Assembly: GCA_050115015.1 (NCBI GenBank)
Contig: JASFRI010000080.1
Location: 1 to 12,723 of the forward strand
Direction: 5' to 3'
Length of the DNA stretch: 12,723 bases
From: JASFRI01 sp050115015
GTDB lineage: Bacteria > Acidobacteriota > Polarisedimenticolia > CBDVAL01
Made by a program: the position numbers and the translations under genes. The notes under the pieces are model-generated. The model was not told the origin of the DNA. It did not search any database and saw only the letters and a program-made list of their open reading frames with translations. Below, piece after piece: positions 5,575-12,723 of the stretch (positions within the stretch are counted from its first letter, which is position 1; each line of letters starts with the position of its first letter).

Positions 5575-7230
5575 TCAGGGCGCCGGCTCGATCACGACAT
5601 AGTAGCGATCCGGCGGGAGCCCACGGTAGCGGGAGCGCCCACCCCGCGGCCACCGCACCTCGATCTCCCGCGGCGTTCGTGCCGCACCCAGACCGAAGGT
5701 CTGGCGAAGGTCCTCCCTGGACAGGTAGCTGGAACCGGCATGGACCTCCCGGATCTGCGGCCCGGCATCGTCCCCCAGGCGGATCCGGGCGCCGACGGCG
5801 TCCCGGTTCGCGGGCTGCCCCCGGAGGATCACGCCGAGCCAGGACACGCCCGGGTTCCGGTCATTCCGGAGGAGGGTCGGCGGGAGGTCCATGTTCGCCA
5901 CGAAGAGATCCGGGTCCCCGTCGTTCTCCAGGTCCAGCACGGCGGCACCGCGGCTCGAGTGCACCACCTGCAGCCCGGGCCCCGCCGAGGCGCTGATCTC
6001 CTCGAACGTCCCGTCCCCCCGGTTCCGGAAGACGGCGTTCGGCTGGTCCCAGGCGGTGCCGAGACCGCGTCCGTCCATCTGCGGGTAGACGTGCCCGTGG
6101 GAGAAGAAGAGATCCTGCCAGCCGTCGCCGTCCAGGTCGACGAAGGCCGTGCCCCACCCGAGCCGCGGGAGCGTCGTCTCCCCGAGGCCGGCCTCCAGCG
6201 TGGCCACCTCGAACAGCAGCCCGTCGTTCCGGTAGAGCGAATGGGTGTCGTGGGAGAAGTTCGTCACCAGCAGGTCCATCCGTCCATCGCGGTTGTAGTC
6301 GCCCGAGTTCACCCCCATCCCCGCCTGCTCGGTCCCCTCCTGACTGAACGCCACCCCCAGCAGCAGCCCCTCCTCGACGAAGGTCCCGTCCCCCTCGTTC
6401 AGGTAGAGCAGGTTCGGCGTCGCATCGTCCGCCACGTAGAGGTCCGCATCTCCGTCATCGTCGATGTCCGAGAAGAGCATCCCGAGGCCATAGTACGGCT
6501 CGTCCCGGTGCAGGCCGACCTCCCGGGCGGCCTCCTCGAAGGTGCCGTCTCCCCGGTTGCGGTAGAAGCGATCCTGCCCCGGGATCAGCCCGCGCGGACC
6601 GCAGAAGACCTGCACCCCCATGAAGACGCAGCGCGGGTTCCCCAGGCGGGGGGTGGTCATCGGGTCGAACACGACATAGTTGACCAGGTAGAGGTCCAGG
6701 TCGCCGTCGCGATCGGTGTCCGCGAGGGCCGTACCGGTTCCCCAGCCGTCGTCCTCCAGCCCCGCGGCCGCGGTGGCGTCCTCGAAGGTCCCGTCCCCGC
6801 GGTTGCGGTAGAAGACGTTGGCCCCGTAGTTGGAGAGGAACAGGTCCTCGTCGCCGTCCCCATCGACGTCGGCGGCGGTGACGCCGGAGGCGAAGTGCCG
6901 GTCCCCCACCCCGGCGCGCTCCGTGACGTCGATGAAGGTGCCGTCGCCGAGATTCCGGTACAGCCGGTCCGGCTCGTGGACGGGGCCGGGATCGTACGTC
7001 GTGCCCGCGCTTCGGAGCAGCAGGTCCACCCATCCGTCGCCGTCGTAGTCCAGCACGGCGATCCCGGGTCCCGTGCCGTCAAGGATCGAGGGCTTCCCCG
7101 GCATGCCGCAGATCATCGAAGCGTCCAGCCCCGCGGCGGCGGCGGTGTCCACGAGCTGGAACCCGGCCTCCGCCGCCGGCGACGGGGAGGTCAGGAGCAG
7201 GAGGAAGAGGCCGGCGACGCCCGACTTCAC
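5575..7230 (-). CDS. CRTAC1-family protein: FG-GAP/VCBS repeats with C-terminal ASPIC/UnbV domain, secreted
   Basis: The 551-residue protein has a signal peptide (MKSGVAGLFLLLLTSPSPAAEA). A chain of Ca-binding D-x-D-x-D-G-x-x-D-L repeats follows (for example DYDGDGWVDL 61-70, DVDGDGDEDL 121-130, DTDRDGDLDL 171-180), interleaved with YRNxGDGTF strands, as in FG-GAP beta-propellers. C201 and C210 (C-x8-C) sit in a conserved insert. The ASPIC/UnbV domain covers roughly 480-545 (QIREVHAGSSYLSREDLRQTFGLG). The biochemical role of the family is poorly known; cell-surface or extracellular Ca-dependent binding is usually inferred. GTG 7230 overlaps the stop of the upstream TPR gene by 4 bp (GTGA), indicating translational coupling. 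Confidence 0.92.
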   Translation of the reverse strand: MKSGVAGLFLLLLTSPSPAAEAGFQLVDTAAAAGLDASMICGMPGKPSILDGTGPGIAVLDYDGDGWVDLLLRSAGTTYDPGPVHEPDRLYRNLGDGTFIDVTERAGVGDRHFASGVTAADVDGDGDEDLFLSNYGANVFYRNRGDGTFEDATAAAGLEDDGWGTGTALADTDRDGDLDLYLVNYVVFDPMTTPRLGNPRCVFMGVQVFCGPRGLIPGQDRFYRNRGDGTFEEAAREVGLHRDEPYYGLGMLFSDIDDDGDADLYVADDATPNLLYLNEGDGTFVEEGLLLGVAFSQEGTEQAGMGVNSGDYNRDGRMDLLVTNFSHDTHSLYRNDGLLFEVATLEAGLGETTLPRLGWGTAFVDLDGDGWQDLFFSHGHVYPQMDGRGLGTAWDQPNAVFRNRGDGTFEEISASAGPGLQVVHSSRGAAVLDLENDGDPDLFVANMDLPPTLLRNDRNPGVSWLGVILRGQPANRDAVGARIRLGDDAGPQIREVHAGSSYLSREDLRQTFGLGAARTPREIEVRWPRGGRSRYRGLPPDRYYVVIEPAP

Positions 7231-8189
7231 TCGTCCACCATCGCCGCCCCGCCGGCCAGACGTGCCGTCGCCCGGAGCGCGTCCTTCAGTTCCCGGAAGC
7301 GCTGCATGGCGGCGGTGGCTTTCTCCCGATCCCCGGCGGCCAGGTAGGCGCGGCCGAGGAGGTACCAGGCGGCATGGTTGTCGGGACGCACCAGCACGGC
7401 CTCGTCGAGCAGGGCGATGGCCTCCTCCAGGTCGCCCGCATCGAGCCGGAGCTCCCCCAGGCGCGTCAGGGCGGTGGGCTCGCCCGGCTGCAGCTCCAGG
7501 GCGCGACGGTAGTGGGCCTCGGCCTCCTCGTTCCTTCCCTGGAGCCGGTAAATCCGCGCCAGCTGGACGTGGGGCTGGTAGTAGAAGGGGAACCGCTCGA
7601 TGTACGCCAGCGCCAGGGTCTCGGCACGGTCGTACTCCAGGGCGTCCCGGTGGAGGAGGATCTCCTCCACCATCCCCTTCTTGCTCTCGGGCCGCAGCCG
7701 GCGCACCCGCTCCACCGCCGCAGCGGCGGTGACGAGGTCCCCTCCGCGGCGGGCCTCGCTCGCCACGAGGATCTGGACATCCCCATCCTCGGGAGCGTGC
7801 TCCCCAAGCCAGGCGAGCCCCTCCCGGCGACGATCCGTGTCTCCGAGGCCCAGCACCAGGTCGGACAGATCCCGGGCCGGACGGGCTCCCACCGGAGCCA
7901 GTTCCACGGCCCGTCGCAGCGCCACCTCGGCCCCCTCGAGGTCTCCGGCGGCCTTCAGGGCCCGGCCCAGGCCGTCGTACGCCTCCCAGGAGTCAGGGCT
8001 CTCCGCCAGCGCGCCCCGGAACGCCTCCGCCGCGGCGTCCGGCTGCCCCTGGCGCAGCGCGTTCTCGCCCGCGGCCATCCGCTCCCGCACGTCCGCCAGC
8101 GCGAGGCCGGCGAGGGTGCAGCCGATCACCAGGAGGCCGGCGACGATCCGGGGTCGCGGCCGCGACGCGGATGCGGGCGGGATTCCCAT
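7227..8189 (-). CDS. TPR-repeat protein, membrane-anchored or lipoprotein
   Basis: The 320-residue product has a basic N-terminus and a hydrophobic segment at about 15-33 (IVAGLLVIGCTLAGLALA). VIGC at 21-24 resembles a lipobox, but the hydrophobic stretch continues after Cys, so a membrane anchor is equally possible. The rest is helical tetratricopeptide repeats, such as GENALRQGQPDAAAEAFRGAL, AYDGLGRALKAAGDLEGAEVAL, HYRRALELQPGEPTALTRLG and AAWYLLGRAYLAAGDREKA. TPRs bind other proteins; the coupled CRTAC1 gene downstream suggests a partner. ATG 8189 is chosen because the frame upstream runs into the release-factor-like gene. No Shine-Dalgarno is visible; TATACT 10-15 bp upstream suggests a leaderless transcript. 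Confidence 0.88.
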   Translation of the reverse strand: MGIPPASASRPRPRIVAGLLVIGCTLAGLALADVRERMAAGENALRQGQPDAAAEAFRGALAESPDSWEAYDGLGRALKAAGDLEGAEVALRRAVELAPVGARPARDLSDLVLGLGDTDRRREGLAWLGEHAPEDGDVQILVASEARRGGDLVTAAAAVERVRRLRPESKKGMVEEILLHRDALEYDRAETLALAYIERFPFYYQPHVQLARIYRLQGRNEEAEAHYRRALELQPGEPTALTRLGELRLDAGDLEEAIALLDEAVLVRPDNHAAWYLLGRAYLAAGDREKATAAMQRFRELKDALRATARLAGGAAMVDE

Positions 8190-8198
8190 CGCCGGGGC

Positions 8199-8204
8199 AG
8201 TATA
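8199..8204 (-). promoter_or_regulatory. Possible -10 element (TATACT) upstream of the TPR gene
   Basis: TATACT on the minus strand differs from TATAAT at one base and lies in the 43-bp gap after the release-factor-like gene. Transcription would start near the ATG at 8189, fitting the missing ribosome binding site. No clear -35 box is seen at the expected spacing. Confidence 0.3.
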
Positions 8205-8232
8205 TCGCAGCCCCCGCGCCCCCGAAGCGGCC

Positions 8233-8580
8233 TCAGTCCTCCGGCTCGACGGGCCGGCGGGTCTTCTTGGTTCCCCCGCGCCGGCGCTTCTCCTGCAGAC
8301 GGGCCTCCACGGCCGCCTTCCCCGGCCGGGTCGGCACACGACGCTTCCTCCGTCGGGCGCGGCGGGCCAGGCGTTCGGCGAGGATCGCCAGCGCCTCGCG
8401 ACGGTTCCGGTGCTGGGATCGGTGCGTGGCACACGTCACCGTGACCCCGGTGGGCTGGTGGACGAGCCGCACCGCGGAGTCGGTGACGTTCCGGTGCTGG
8501 CCGCCGGGGCCGCCGGCACGGAACGTCTGGACCTCGCACTCCGCCAGCAGCTTCCGCTCCCTGGCGGTCAACGTCGCCAT
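8233..8580 (-). CDS. Stand-alone GGQ release-factor-like peptidyl-tRNA hydrolase (ArfB/MTRFR type)
   Basis: The 115-residue protein has only the catalytic RF-1 domain: RAGGPGGQHRNVTDSAVRL with GGQ near residues 24-26, followed by HQPTGVTVTCATHRSQHRNR. A highly basic C-terminal tail follows (ARRARRRKRRVP, EKRRRGGTKKTRRP). Small GGQ proteins lacking codon-recognition domains, such as ArfB/YaeJ and mitochondrial MTRFR, hydrolyse peptidyl-tRNA on stalled ribosomes or released 50S subunits; the basic tail typically enters the ribosome. It is shorter than E. coli ArfB (about 140 residues). GGAGG lies 7 nt before ATG 8580. It is divergent from the second CRTAC1 gene and 43 bp upstream of the TPR gene on the same strand. 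Confidence 0.85.
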   Translation of the reverse strand: MATLTARERKLLAECEVQTFRAGGPGGQHRNVTDSAVRLVHQPTGVTVTCATHRSQHRNRREALAILAERLARRARRRKRRVPTRPGKAAVEARLQEKRRRGGTKKTRRPVEPED

Positions 8581-8596
8581 CCGTTCCCTCCATCGC

Positions 8597-8602
8597 TATT
8601 AT
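8597..8602 (+). promoter_or_regulatory. Possible -10 element (TATTAT) before the second CRTAC1 gene
   Basis: TATTAT matches TATAAT at five of six bases in the short gap between the divergent release-factor-like and CRTAC1 genes. It would place transcription start about 13-15 bp before ATG 8622. No clear -35 box is present. The element overlaps an in-frame ATG at 8601, which argues that translation starts at 8622. Confidence 0.3.
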
Positions 8603-8621
8603 GGGGGAGAGGAACAGGAAC

Positions 8622-10361
8622 ATGGAGTCGTCCTTCGAGAGGATCAGGCGGGCGGTGGACCGGCGGCGCCGCCTGACACGGCGGGTTGCCCTGCTGTCCG
8701 GGCTGCTGCTGGCCACGGGGGGGCTCGTCGTGGGCGGGGTCATCCCGCGGTTCGAGGAGGAGAGCGAGGCGGCCGGGATCGATTTCCTTCACACCCATGG
8801 CGGCACCAGCCCCATCGTCATCTACGAGCAGATCCCTCCCGGCGGGGCCTGGCTGGACTACGACGGGGACGGGGATCTCGACCTGTTCACCGTCCAGAGC
8901 GGGCACCGCCGCTTCCCGCCCGCCCCGGGTGAGGCCCCTCCCAGCCACCGGCTCTATCGCAACGACAGCACCGCGGCGCAGCTGTCGTTCCGGGACGTGA
9001 CGGCGACGGCGGGGGTCGGGACCGTCGCGGGCTACGGCATGGGTGCCGTCGCCGCGGACCTCGACAACGACAGGGATATCGACCTCTACGTCACCGCCTA
9101 CGGCCCGAACACGCTGTTCCTCAACCTGGGAGACGGCACGTTCCGGGACGTGACCGCGGTCGCCGGCGTGGGGGACGACCGGATGTCCTCCAGCGCGGCC
9201 ATCGCCGACCTGGACGGCGACGGGCTGCAGGACCTCTACGTCTCGAATTACGTCGACTACGCCTCCGGCCCGGAGTTCTGTAACTACAACGGTATCCACT
9301 CGGGCTGCTCGGACCTGGAGTACGACGGGCTGCCGAACTCCTTCTACCGCAACCTCGGGCCCGGAAAGGACGGTATCCCGCGCTTCCAGGATGAGGCCGA
9401 GCGACGCGGGATCCTGGATCCGGAGGGGCGCGGGCTCGGGGTGGTGACCGCTGACCTCGACGGCTCCGGCACCCTCGACCTCTACCTGGCGAACGACGGC
9501 GGCGGGAACCGCATGTTCCTGAACGACGGCAACGGGAACTTCGAGGACGCGACGCTGCTCTCCGGCGCGGGCTACGGCGAGGCCGGCCTCGGCGAGGCGG
9601 GCATGGGCACGGACGCCGGCGACTTCGACGGCGACGGGCAGCTCGACATCTTCGTGACGAACTACGCCCGGGAGACCAACGCGCTCTACCGGAATGACGG
9701 CTTCGGCCTGTTCGCCCACCAGACGGTCTCCGCGGGGCTGGCCGGGCCCTCCTTCGTCCCCCTCGGCTGGGGGACGGGCTTCTACGACTTCGACCTGGAC
9801 GGCCTGCTGGACCTGTTCGTGGCCAACGGCCACGTCTACGACGTGTGTCACAAGATCAACCCGCAGGACACCTTCGCCCAGCGCAACCAGCTTTTCCTCA
9901 ACAACGGCAAGGGGGGCTTCGAAGACGTGGGGGCGGCGGCGGGGCCGGGGCTGCAGGTCATGGAGTCGAGCCGCGGTGCGGCGTTCGGGGACGTGGACAA
10001 CGACGGTGACATCGACATCTGGGTCGCGAACCTGGGCGCCCGGGGAAGCCTGCTGATGAACCGGACTGGACGTGAGGGCCGGCACTTCCTCACCCTCGCG
10101 GTGGTGGGCGACGCCTCCGGGCACAGCGCCCTCGGCGCCCGGGCCGTGCTGCTGGCGGCCGACCGGCGCCAGATCCGCGAGGTGAAGGCGGGCGGGTCGT
10201 ACCTGTCCTCCTCGGATCCCCGACTCCACTTCGGGCTCGGCGAGAGCGAACGGGTCGATCGGATCGAGGTGGGCTGGTCGTCGGGAGCGCGGATCGCGTT
10301 CCGGGATCTGCCGGCGGATCGCCTGTTCCGGATCGCCGAGCCGCCGGAGCCGGTACCGTGA
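8622..10361 (+). CDS. CRTAC1-family protein: FG-GAP/VCBS repeats with C-terminal ASPIC/UnbV domain, membrane-anchored
   Basis: The 579-residue product has a very basic N-terminus (RRAVDRRRRLTRR), then a membrane segment (about 22-41, VALLSGLLLATGGLVVGGVI). Ca-binding propeller repeats follow from DYDGDGDLDLF (79-89) through DLDNDRDIDLY, DLDGDGLQDLY, DFDGDGQLDIF, DFDLDGLLDLF and DVDNDGDIDIW. C220 and C229 form the same C-x8-C pair as in the other CRTAC1 protein. The C-terminal ASPIC/UnbV domain includes REVKAGGSYLSSSDPRLHFGLG. ATG 8622 is preferred (GAGAGG 9 nt upstream); ATG 8601 adds seven residues without a ribosome binding site. The stop overlaps the GTG of the TPR gene by 4 bp. Its role is probably extracytoplasmic, perhaps binding or scaffolding with the TPR partner. 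Confidence 0.92.
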   Translation: MESSFERIRRAVDRRRRLTRRVALLSGLLLATGGLVVGGVIPRFEEESEAAGIDFLHTHGGTSPIVIYEQIPPGGAWLDYDGDGDLDLFTVQSGHRRFPPAPGEAPPSHRLYRNDSTAAQLSFRDVTATAGVGTVAGYGMGAVAADLDNDRDIDLYVTAYGPNTLFLNLGDGTFRDVTAVAGVGDDRMSSSAAIADLDGDGLQDLYVSNYVDYASGPEFCNYNGIHSGCSDLEYDGLPNSFYRNLGPGKDGIPRFQDEAERRGILDPEGRGLGVVTADLDGSGTLDLYLANDGGGNRMFLNDGNGNFEDATLLSGAGYGEAGLGEAGMGTDAGDFDGDGQLDIFVTNYARETNALYRNDGFGLFAHQTVSAGLAGPSFVPLGWGTGFYDFDLDGLLDLFVANGHVYDVCHKINPQDTFAQRNQLFLNNGKGGFEDVGAAAGPGLQVMESSRGAAFGDVDNDGDIDIWVANLGARGSLLMNRTGREGRHFLTLAVVGDASGHSALGARAVLLAADRRQIREVKAGGSYLSSSDPRLHFGLGESERVDRIEVGWSSGARIAFRDLPADRLFRIAEPPEPVP

Positions 10362-12388
10362 GGCCCGGCGGGTTCCTCCTGCCCCTGCTCCTGGCGGCGA
10401 CGCTGGCCGGTGCCGACACCGGCGGTGCCCTGGAGAGGGGCCGGCGCCTGGCCGCCATGGGCGACCTGGAGGGGGCGCTGGGGCAGTTCCAGCGCGCCGC
10501 GGCGCAGGACCCGGACAGCGCCGACGCCCAAGCACTGCTCGGGCGCACCTGGATGGAGCTCGAGCGCTACGACCGGGCGCTTCCCGCGCTGACCCGGGCG
10601 GCCGAGCTCGCCCCGGCCTCCGGGGAGGTGCAGTACCTTCTCGGCCTGACCCACTACCTGCGCGCCGAGTACGAGAGCGCTGCCAGCCGGTTGACGACCG
10701 CCGCCGAGCTGGAACCTTCGAACGCCGACGCGCAGTACTATCTGGGCCGCGTGTATCTGAACCTGTCGAAGCCGGGCTTCGCGCTGGAGAACTTCCGCAA
10801 GGCGGTGGAGCTGGAGCCGGAGAGCGTCGAGGCCAGGCATCATCTGGCGGTGGTGCTCCGGGACATGGGACGGATCGAAGAGGCGGAGTCGGAGTTCCGG
10901 AAGGTCGTCGAGCTGGCACCGGACACCGCGCTCCCCTACTACTACCTGGGATCCCTCCAGCTCGACCGGGGCGATTACGAGGCGGCTCGTGCCAACCTGG
11001 AGCGCTCCGTGGAGCTGGACGGGGAGTTCGAGGCGAGCCGGCTGCGGCTGGGCATCCTCCTGACGCGTCTTCGGGACTACGAGGGCGCGGTCGAGCAGTT
11101 CCAGCGGGCGGTGGAGATCAACCCTTACTACGACATGGGCTATCTCAACCTCGGGCAGGCTCTCGTCCGGCTGGGGCGGCGCGAGGAGGCCCAGAAGGCC
11201 TTCGAGCGCTTCCGCATCCTGGAGCCCGTGGGCCAGCGGATCACGTTCCTGCGACAGGCCCTCGGGAACGCGCCGGGCAGCGTTGAGGCCCGCCTGGACC
11301 TCGCCGCGGAGCTCGCGGGGATCGGCGAGCTGGACAACGCCGAGACGTATCTCCGCGAGGCGCTGGACCTGAACCCCGACTTCCCGGAGACCTACGCCCG
11401 GATGGGGAAGCTGTTCGCCATGCGGGGGCAGCCACAGGAGGCGGTCCCCTGGTTCTGGAAGGCGGTGCAGCGGGAGCCCGGGAACGCCGACACGCGCTAC
11501 CACTTCGGCGTCGCCCTCTCCCGGTCGGGCTTCTGTCCCCAGGCGGTGGTGCAGTTCCGGAAGGCCCTCGCCCTCGAGCCCGACGACGCCGCGGCGCACG
11601 CCGATCTCGGCGCCTGCTACGCGCAGCTCGGCGACACGACCCACGCCGAGGAGGAGCTGCGGCGTGCCATCGAGCTGGACCCCATCCCGGCGGGGCCCTA
11701 CGCGAACCTGGGCTCCATCCTGGCCGGGCGGGACCGCCTCGACGAGGCCCGCGGCCAGTACGAGCTGGCACAGCAGCGCGACCCCGAGAGCGCGGACATC
11801 CGCTTCAACCTCGGGGTCGTCGAGGCCCGGTCGGGGGACCTGGAGGCGGCGCTGCACTCGTTCGGCGAGGCCCTGGAGCGCTCCCCCGACGATCCCGCCA
11901 TCCTCCAGGCCGTCGGCCGGACCCGCGCCGACCTGGGGGATCTCGAGGGCTCCGCGGCTGCGCTGCGCAAGGCCCTCGAGCTGGGGGGGGACGATCCGAC
12001 CCTCCACTCCGACCTGGCCCGGACGCTGGGGATGCAGGGGTCCTTCGACGCGGCGATGCGCGGCCACCGGCACGCCCTGGCGATGGACCCCGACGACCCG
12101 GCGTTGTACCTCGACGAGGCGGATACCCTGGAGCGGATGGAACGCTACGCCGACGCGCTCGAGTCCGTCACCCGCGCCGTATCCCTGCGGCCGGCGTCGC
12201 CGGAGGCCCTCTACCGGATGGCGGTGCTGCGCGCGCGCACCGGGGATGTCCCGGGCGCCCTGGAGGCCCTGGGTCGGGCCGTCGACGCGGGCTTCCGGGA
12301 TCCCGCCCGGATCCGCGCAGAGGCCGCGTTCGAGGGAATGCGCGGCGATCCGCGCTTCGAGGCGGTGCTGGAGCGCGCCGGAGCGTGA
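10358..12388 (+). CDS. Large TPR-repeat protein, exported
   Basis: The 676-residue protein begins with a signal-like segment (RPGGFLLPLLLAATLAGA). After it comes an almost unbroken run of 34-residue tetratricopeptide repeats, roughly 18-19 from residue 25 to the end. Clear units include YYLGRVYLNLSKPGFALENF, AHADLGACYAQLGDTTHAEE and ANLGSILAGRDRLDEARGQY. Such solenoids are protein-binding scaffolds. GTG 10358 overlaps the CRTAC1 stop (GTGA), and no separate ribosome binding site is evident, so it is probably translationally coupled. It is the counterpart of the smaller TPR protein at 7227..8189. No enzymatic domain is seen. Confidence 0.9.
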   Translation: MRPGGFLLPLLLAATLAGADTGGALERGRRLAAMGDLEGALGQFQRAAAQDPDSADAQALLGRTWMELERYDRALPALTRAAELAPASGEVQYLLGLTHYLRAEYESAASRLTTAAELEPSNADAQYYLGRVYLNLSKPGFALENFRKAVELEPESVEARHHLAVVLRDMGRIEEAESEFRKVVELAPDTALPYYYLGSLQLDRGDYEAARANLERSVELDGEFEASRLRLGILLTRLRDYEGAVEQFQRAVEINPYYDMGYLNLGQALVRLGRREEAQKAFERFRILEPVGQRITFLRQALGNAPGSVEARLDLAAELAGIGELDNAETYLREALDLNPDFPETYARMGKLFAMRGQPQEAVPWFWKAVQREPGNADTRYHFGVALSRSGFCPQAVVQFRKALALEPDDAAAHADLGACYAQLGDTTHAEEELRRAIELDPIPAGPYANLGSILAGRDRLDEARGQYELAQQRDPESADIRFNLGVVEARSGDLEAALHSFGEALERSPDDPAILQAVGRTRADLGDLEGSAAALRKALELGGDDPTLHSDLARTLGMQGSFDAAMRGHRHALAMDPDDPALYLDEADTLERMERYADALESVTRAVSLRPASPEALYRMAVLRARTGDVPGALEALGRAVDAGFRDPARIRAEAAFEGMRGDPRFEAVLERAGA

Positions 12389-12723
12389 CCGGACAGCCCG
12401 CGCCGATGGGGGTGCGCCACCGGCTCAAGGGGATGGCGTCCCGGGGTGGCAGCCGCTGCATCGGGGCCATCTGCCGCCCCCTCCTGCCGTGGCTGTCACG
12501 GCGGGAGGGTTTCCGCCGCCTGCCGGAGCAACTTCTCGTGCAGGCGAGCCCCGCCGCCGCGGACCTGATCCATGTCCTGGGCGGGGCCCAGGCGGGGCCC
12601 TACGTCCGCGTGGATCACGGCGTGGACCTACACCTCCAGGGGCTGGCTCCCCGGCTCCTGTTCACCGGCTGCGAGTTCGGGATCGACTGGGCCCGCCGAA
12701 ACGCCGACAGGGCCCTGGAGCGC
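12385..12723 (+). CDS. Unidentified protein, N-terminal part (3' end beyond the window)
   Basis: An open frame runs from GTG 12385 to the window edge (113 codons, no stop). The GTG overlaps the TPR stop by 4 bp, as at two other junctions here; ATG 12406 is an in-frame alternative, and neither has a clear ribosome binding site. The N-terminus is basic (VRHRLKGMASRGGSRCIGAICRP) and is followed by LPEQLLVQASPAAADLIHVLGG, VDHGVDLHLQGLAPRLLFTG and CEFGIDWARRNADRALE. I do not recognise the family. Third-position GC and the overlap support a real gene. A sugar- or methyl-transfer enzyme is conceivable but unsupported. Confidence 0.6.
   Translation, partial: MTGQPAPMGVRHRLKGMASRGGSRCIGAICRPLLPWLSRREGFRRLPEQLLVQASPAAADLIHVLGGAQAGPYVRVDHGVDLHLQGLAPRLLFTGCEFGIDWARRNADRALER

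Noticed and set aside
8568..10919. Minus-strand reading frame of 783 codons, and the one at 9848-12073
   Set aside because: Both lie antisense to the CRTAC1 and TPR genes. Their valine/arginine/proline-rich repeats mirror the repeat structure of the real genes.
1..12723. CRISPR array, insertion sequence, prophage or integron
   Set aside because: No spaced direct repeats, transposase, integrase or terminal inverted repeats were seen. The repeats in the CRTAC1 and TPR genes are coding domain repeats.

Overview
The window is very GC-rich and densely coded. Signal peptides, a TonB protein and a predicted outer-membrane barrel point to a Gram-negative bacterium. High GC, CRTAC1 (FG-GAP/ASPIC-UnbV) proteins, long TPR proteins and selenoproteins together suggest an uncultured lineage in or near Acidobacteriota, Myxococcota/Desulfobacterota or Gemmatimonadota. 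That placement is inference only.

The main result is that two genes carry an in-frame TGA exactly where a redox-active cysteine belongs, so both are probably selenoproteins. The first (243..773, minus) is an exported peroxiredoxin with TGA at the peroxidatic position, in the context TGG-U-TAEC. The second (4610..5404, minus) is a membrane-anchored DsbA-like thioredoxin-fold protein with TGA as the first residue of its CPFC motif, giving UPFC. Directly after each TGA the mRNA can form a strong hairpin of bacterial SECIS type, with its loop about 19-26 nt downstream and G in the loop. Ordinary gene callers would split or truncate both genes. No Sec machinery (selA, selB, selC, selD) is visible, so it would have to lie elsewhere.

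Layout. 1..233 (+) is the 3' end of an isocitrate lyase/PEP mutase family gene, convergent with the Sec-peroxiredoxin. Nicotinate phosphoribosyltransferase (848..2137, minus) lies just upstream of the peroxiredoxin on the same strand. A 275-bp divergent intergenic region holds an AT-rich patch and leads into a TonB-family protein (2413..3183, +) and a universal stress protein (3233..3706, +). The latter ends 1 bp from the stop of a convergent predicted outer-membrane barrel gene (3708..4361, minus). The Sec-DsbA gene (4610..5404, minus) lies upstream of the barrel gene.

From 5575 on, two units face apart. On the minus strand a stand-alone GGQ release-factor-like protein (8233..8580) is followed by a TPR protein (7227..8189) and a CRTAC1-family protein (5575..7230). 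On the plus strand a second CRTAC1-family protein (8622..10361) is followed by a 676-residue TPR protein (10358..12388) and an unidentified partial gene (12385 to the window end). The CRTAC1/TPR pairs overlap by the 4-bp GTGA stop/start, as does the last junction.

Reading of the whole: much of the encoded protein acts outside the cytoplasm (TonB, barrel, CRTAC1, TPR and both selenoproteins). Sec-peroxiredoxin and Sec-DsbA would serve peroxide removal and disulfide chemistry in that compartment. The barrel has a Cys pair seven residues apart, and both CRTAC1 proteins share a C-x8-C pair, so potential thiol substrates lie in the same neighbourhood. That link is inference.
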